Shown here one piece after another: positions 62,844-64,000 of a stretch of 64,000 bases of DNA. Source of the stretch: Gordonia spumicola (GTDB lineage: Bacteria; Actinomycetota; Actinomycetes; Mycobacteriales; Mycobacteriaceae); contig NZ_BJOV01000003.1 in NCBI RefSeq assembly GCF_009932475.1, positions 434,001-498,000 of the forward strand. The letters are read 5' to 3'. Every line of letters starts with the position of its first letter. Within the stretch, counting starts at the first letter, position 1. Under the pieces are notes generated by a model. The model was not told the DNA's origin, did no database searches, and was given only the letters and a program-made list of their open reading frames with translations. Made by a program: the position numbers and the translations under genes.

Positions 62844-63701
62844 CTAGATGAGTGCGGCGCCGATGACCTGTGCGAACGGTGTCCCGGCGGTTCCGCGAAG
62901 GTCGGCGAGATCGGTCGACGACGAGTCGAGCGCACCGTCCGCGGCACCCGCGTCGGAGTCGGAGATGACCTGAGCCGCGACCTCCGGGAGTCCTGCCCCG
63001 ACGAGCGCGGCGGCGTAGTCGGCGACGGGGAGGTCCTGGTAGACGACGTCCTTGCCGGACACCTCGGCGAACGTAGCCGCGATGTCGTCGTACGTCAGGT
63101 GCTCGGACCCGACGAGTTCGTACACCGCGCCTGCGGGCGAACCGATCAGTGCGACGGCCGCGGCGTCGGCGTAGTCGTCGCGGGCCGCGGGTGCGACCGT
63201 CGCGGTACCCGCCGATCCGTAGAAGACGCCGCCGTCGATAGCCGCCGGGGCCGACCCCGCGTAGTTCTCCGAGTACCAGCCGTTGCGGAGCAGGATCACG
63301 TCGAGGCCGCTCTCAGTGAGCAGCTTCTCGGTCTCCCGGTGCTCGGCCGCGAGCATCAGCGGCGAGGTCGGCGCACCCAGGAGGCTGGTGTAGGCGACCA
63401 GACCGACACCGGCGGCCTTCGCGGCCTCGATCACGTTCGTGTGCTGTGCGGTACGGCGCCCCACCTCGGATCCGGACACGAACAGCAGTTTGTCTACGCC
63501 CGCGAGTGCACCCGTGAGGGTGTCCGGCTTCTCGTAGTCTCCGGTGCGCACGACGACACCCGCTTCGGCGAGCGATCCCGCCTTCGTGGTGTCCCGCACG
63601 ATCGCGACGATGTCGGAGGCCGCCACGCCTCGTCGGATGAGCGCGGCCACTGCCGCCCCACCGAGTCCACCAGTTGCTCCGGTCACTGCGTACGTCGTCA
63701 T
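62844..63701 (-). CDS. NAD(P)H-dependent quinone oxidoreductase of the Qor2/YtfG type
   Basis: This 285-residue atypical SDR (NmrA-like) has an N-terminal TGATGGLGGAAVAALI cofactor motif, IVAIVRDTTKAGSLAEAG, FVSGSEVGRRTAQHTNVI, and LVAYTSLLGAPTSPLMLAAEH with LLRNGWYSENY. This series is characteristic of E. coli YtfG (QOR2) and corynebacterial Qor2. The reaction is two-electron reduction of quinones, protecting from redox stress. ATG 63701 follows GAAGGGGCA; the upstream in-frame GTG was rejected because the fold begins right after the ATG. It is divergent from an HxlR-type regulator, the QorR/qor2 arrangement. Confidence 0.88.
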   Translation of the reverse strand: MTTYAVTGATGGLGGAAVAALIRRGVAASDIVAIVRDTTKAGSLAEAGVVVRTGDYEKPDTLTGALAGVDKLLFVSGSEVGRRTAQHTNVIEAAKAAGVGLVAYTSLLGAPTSPLMLAAEHRETEKLLTESGLDVILLRNGWYSENYAGSAPAAIDGGVFYGSAGTATVAPAARDDYADAAAVALIGSPAGAVYELVGSEHLTYDDIAATFAEVSGKDVVYQDLPVADYAAALVGAGLPEVAAQVISDSDAGAADGALDSSSTDLADLRGTAGTPFAQVIGAALI

Positions 63702-63757
63702 GGTTGCCCCTTCGAGAGTTCTCATCCGGCGATCGACTGATCGCTACCTCACGATCA

Positions 63758-63781
63758 TGCACTTACTTATCATGCAGTGCA
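63758..63781. promoter_or_regulatory. Operator candidate between quinone reductase and HxlR gene
   Basis: TGCACT (63758-63763) and AGTGCA (63776-63781) form an interrupted palindrome in the 127-bp divergent gap, with an AT-rich centre. It is a plausible site for the adjacent HxlR-type repressor; the assignment is inferred. Confidence 0.4.
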
Positions 63782-63828
63782 ACATCACAAGTCAGCACCA
63801 GCACTCACGTGGGGCTAGAATGTGAGGC

Positions 63829-64000
63829 ATGACCGAGAACCCGATCCCCTCCGACGTCGACCCGACGCTGGAGGCCGACGTGTTCTCACGCAACTGTTCG
63901 TCCCGCGCCGTCCTTCAGAACGCGACGAGCCGCTGGGGGCTGCTCGCCCTTGTGGCACTGCGCGACGGCGACCTCCGATTCAGCGCCCTGCGCCGCCGCG
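63829..64000 (+). CDS. HxlR/DUF24-family redox regulator (QorR-like), cut by the right edge
   Basis: Only the first 57 residues are present. After a short polar lead comes DVFSRNCSSRAVLQNATSRWGLLAL, the N-terminal helix of HxlR-type winged-helix regulators. The conserved Cys near residue 23 is the redox sensor in QorR-type proteins. Its divergent position to a Qor2-type reductase gene makes a quinone/diamide-responsive repressor likely. ATG 63829 is preceded by TGTGAGGC. The DNA-recognition helix and C-terminus lie beyond the window. Confidence 0.83.
   Translation, partial: MTENPIPSDVDPTLEADVFSRNCSSRAVLQNATSRWGLLALVALRDGDLRFSALRRR

Overview
The window is GC-rich actinobacterial DNA. A secreted Ag85-type mycolyl-esterase family protein, a KstR-controlled cholesterol catabolic gene set and an orphan EccA-like ATPase point to a mycolic-acid bacterium of the Mycobacteriales. 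Gordonia is my best guess from the overall style, and this is an inference. No tRNA, rRNA, CRISPR array or complete insertion sequence was seen.

Layout. 0-6.6 kb: a membrane alpha/beta-hydrolase running off the left edge, purL (two reading frames, frame broken near 2.33 kb), two tandem small lipoproteins, an EccA-like AAA+ ATPase and a small membrane protein. 6.6-12.1 kb: sulfate activation (cysD-cysNC), an IclR-type regulator read divergently 14 bp away, a cupin and a Fic protein. 12.2-16.4 kb: an operon of one enoyl-CoA hydratase and three acyl-CoA dehydrogenases behind a TetR-type palindrome. 16.7-17.9 kb: an Nramp Mn/Fe transporter.

18-25.6 kb: steroid ring degradation. hsaA-hsaC-hsaB, a DUF1214-like gene, an SDR and a sulfotransferase run left; kshA and a cysteine-rich small protein run right, with two KstR boxes between them. 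25.6-29.7 kb: an LCP cell-wall ligase, a double VOC protein, a CtaG-like protein and an AbiEi/DUF559-like gene bracketed by 40-bp hairpin repeats. 29.8-32.9 kb: kstD, a MaoC hydratase and a small unknown protein behind another KstR box. 32.9-40.7 kb: a 44-residue membrane protein, MFS exporter, AraC regulator, VOC, SDR, a substrate-binding/VWA protein, an ABC-F protein with a leader ORF, and a small lipoprotein.

40.8-50.2 kb: cholesterol side-chain degradation, chsE1-chsE2-chsH2-chsH1-ltp2-fadD, then chsE3 divergent from kstR. The ring and side-chain genes form one regulon: fadD activates a side-chain acid, ChsE3 and ChsE1E2 dehydrogenate, ChsH1H2 hydrates, Ltp2 cleaves; KstD and KshA open ring B, and HsaAB and HsaC open ring A. 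hsaD, kshB and cyp125 are absent from the window.

50.3-64 kb: envelope genes (Ag85-type esterase, acyltransferase 3, SGNH hydrolase, two tandem four-TM Pro/Gln-rich proteins), clpC, a secreted LVIVD protein coupled to a DUF305 protein and followed by a PQQ-like propeller, and a divergent quinone reductase/HxlR pair cut by the right edge. A dispersed repeat with core TCGACTGCGCTCGA recurs at gene ends and once inside the IclR gene.
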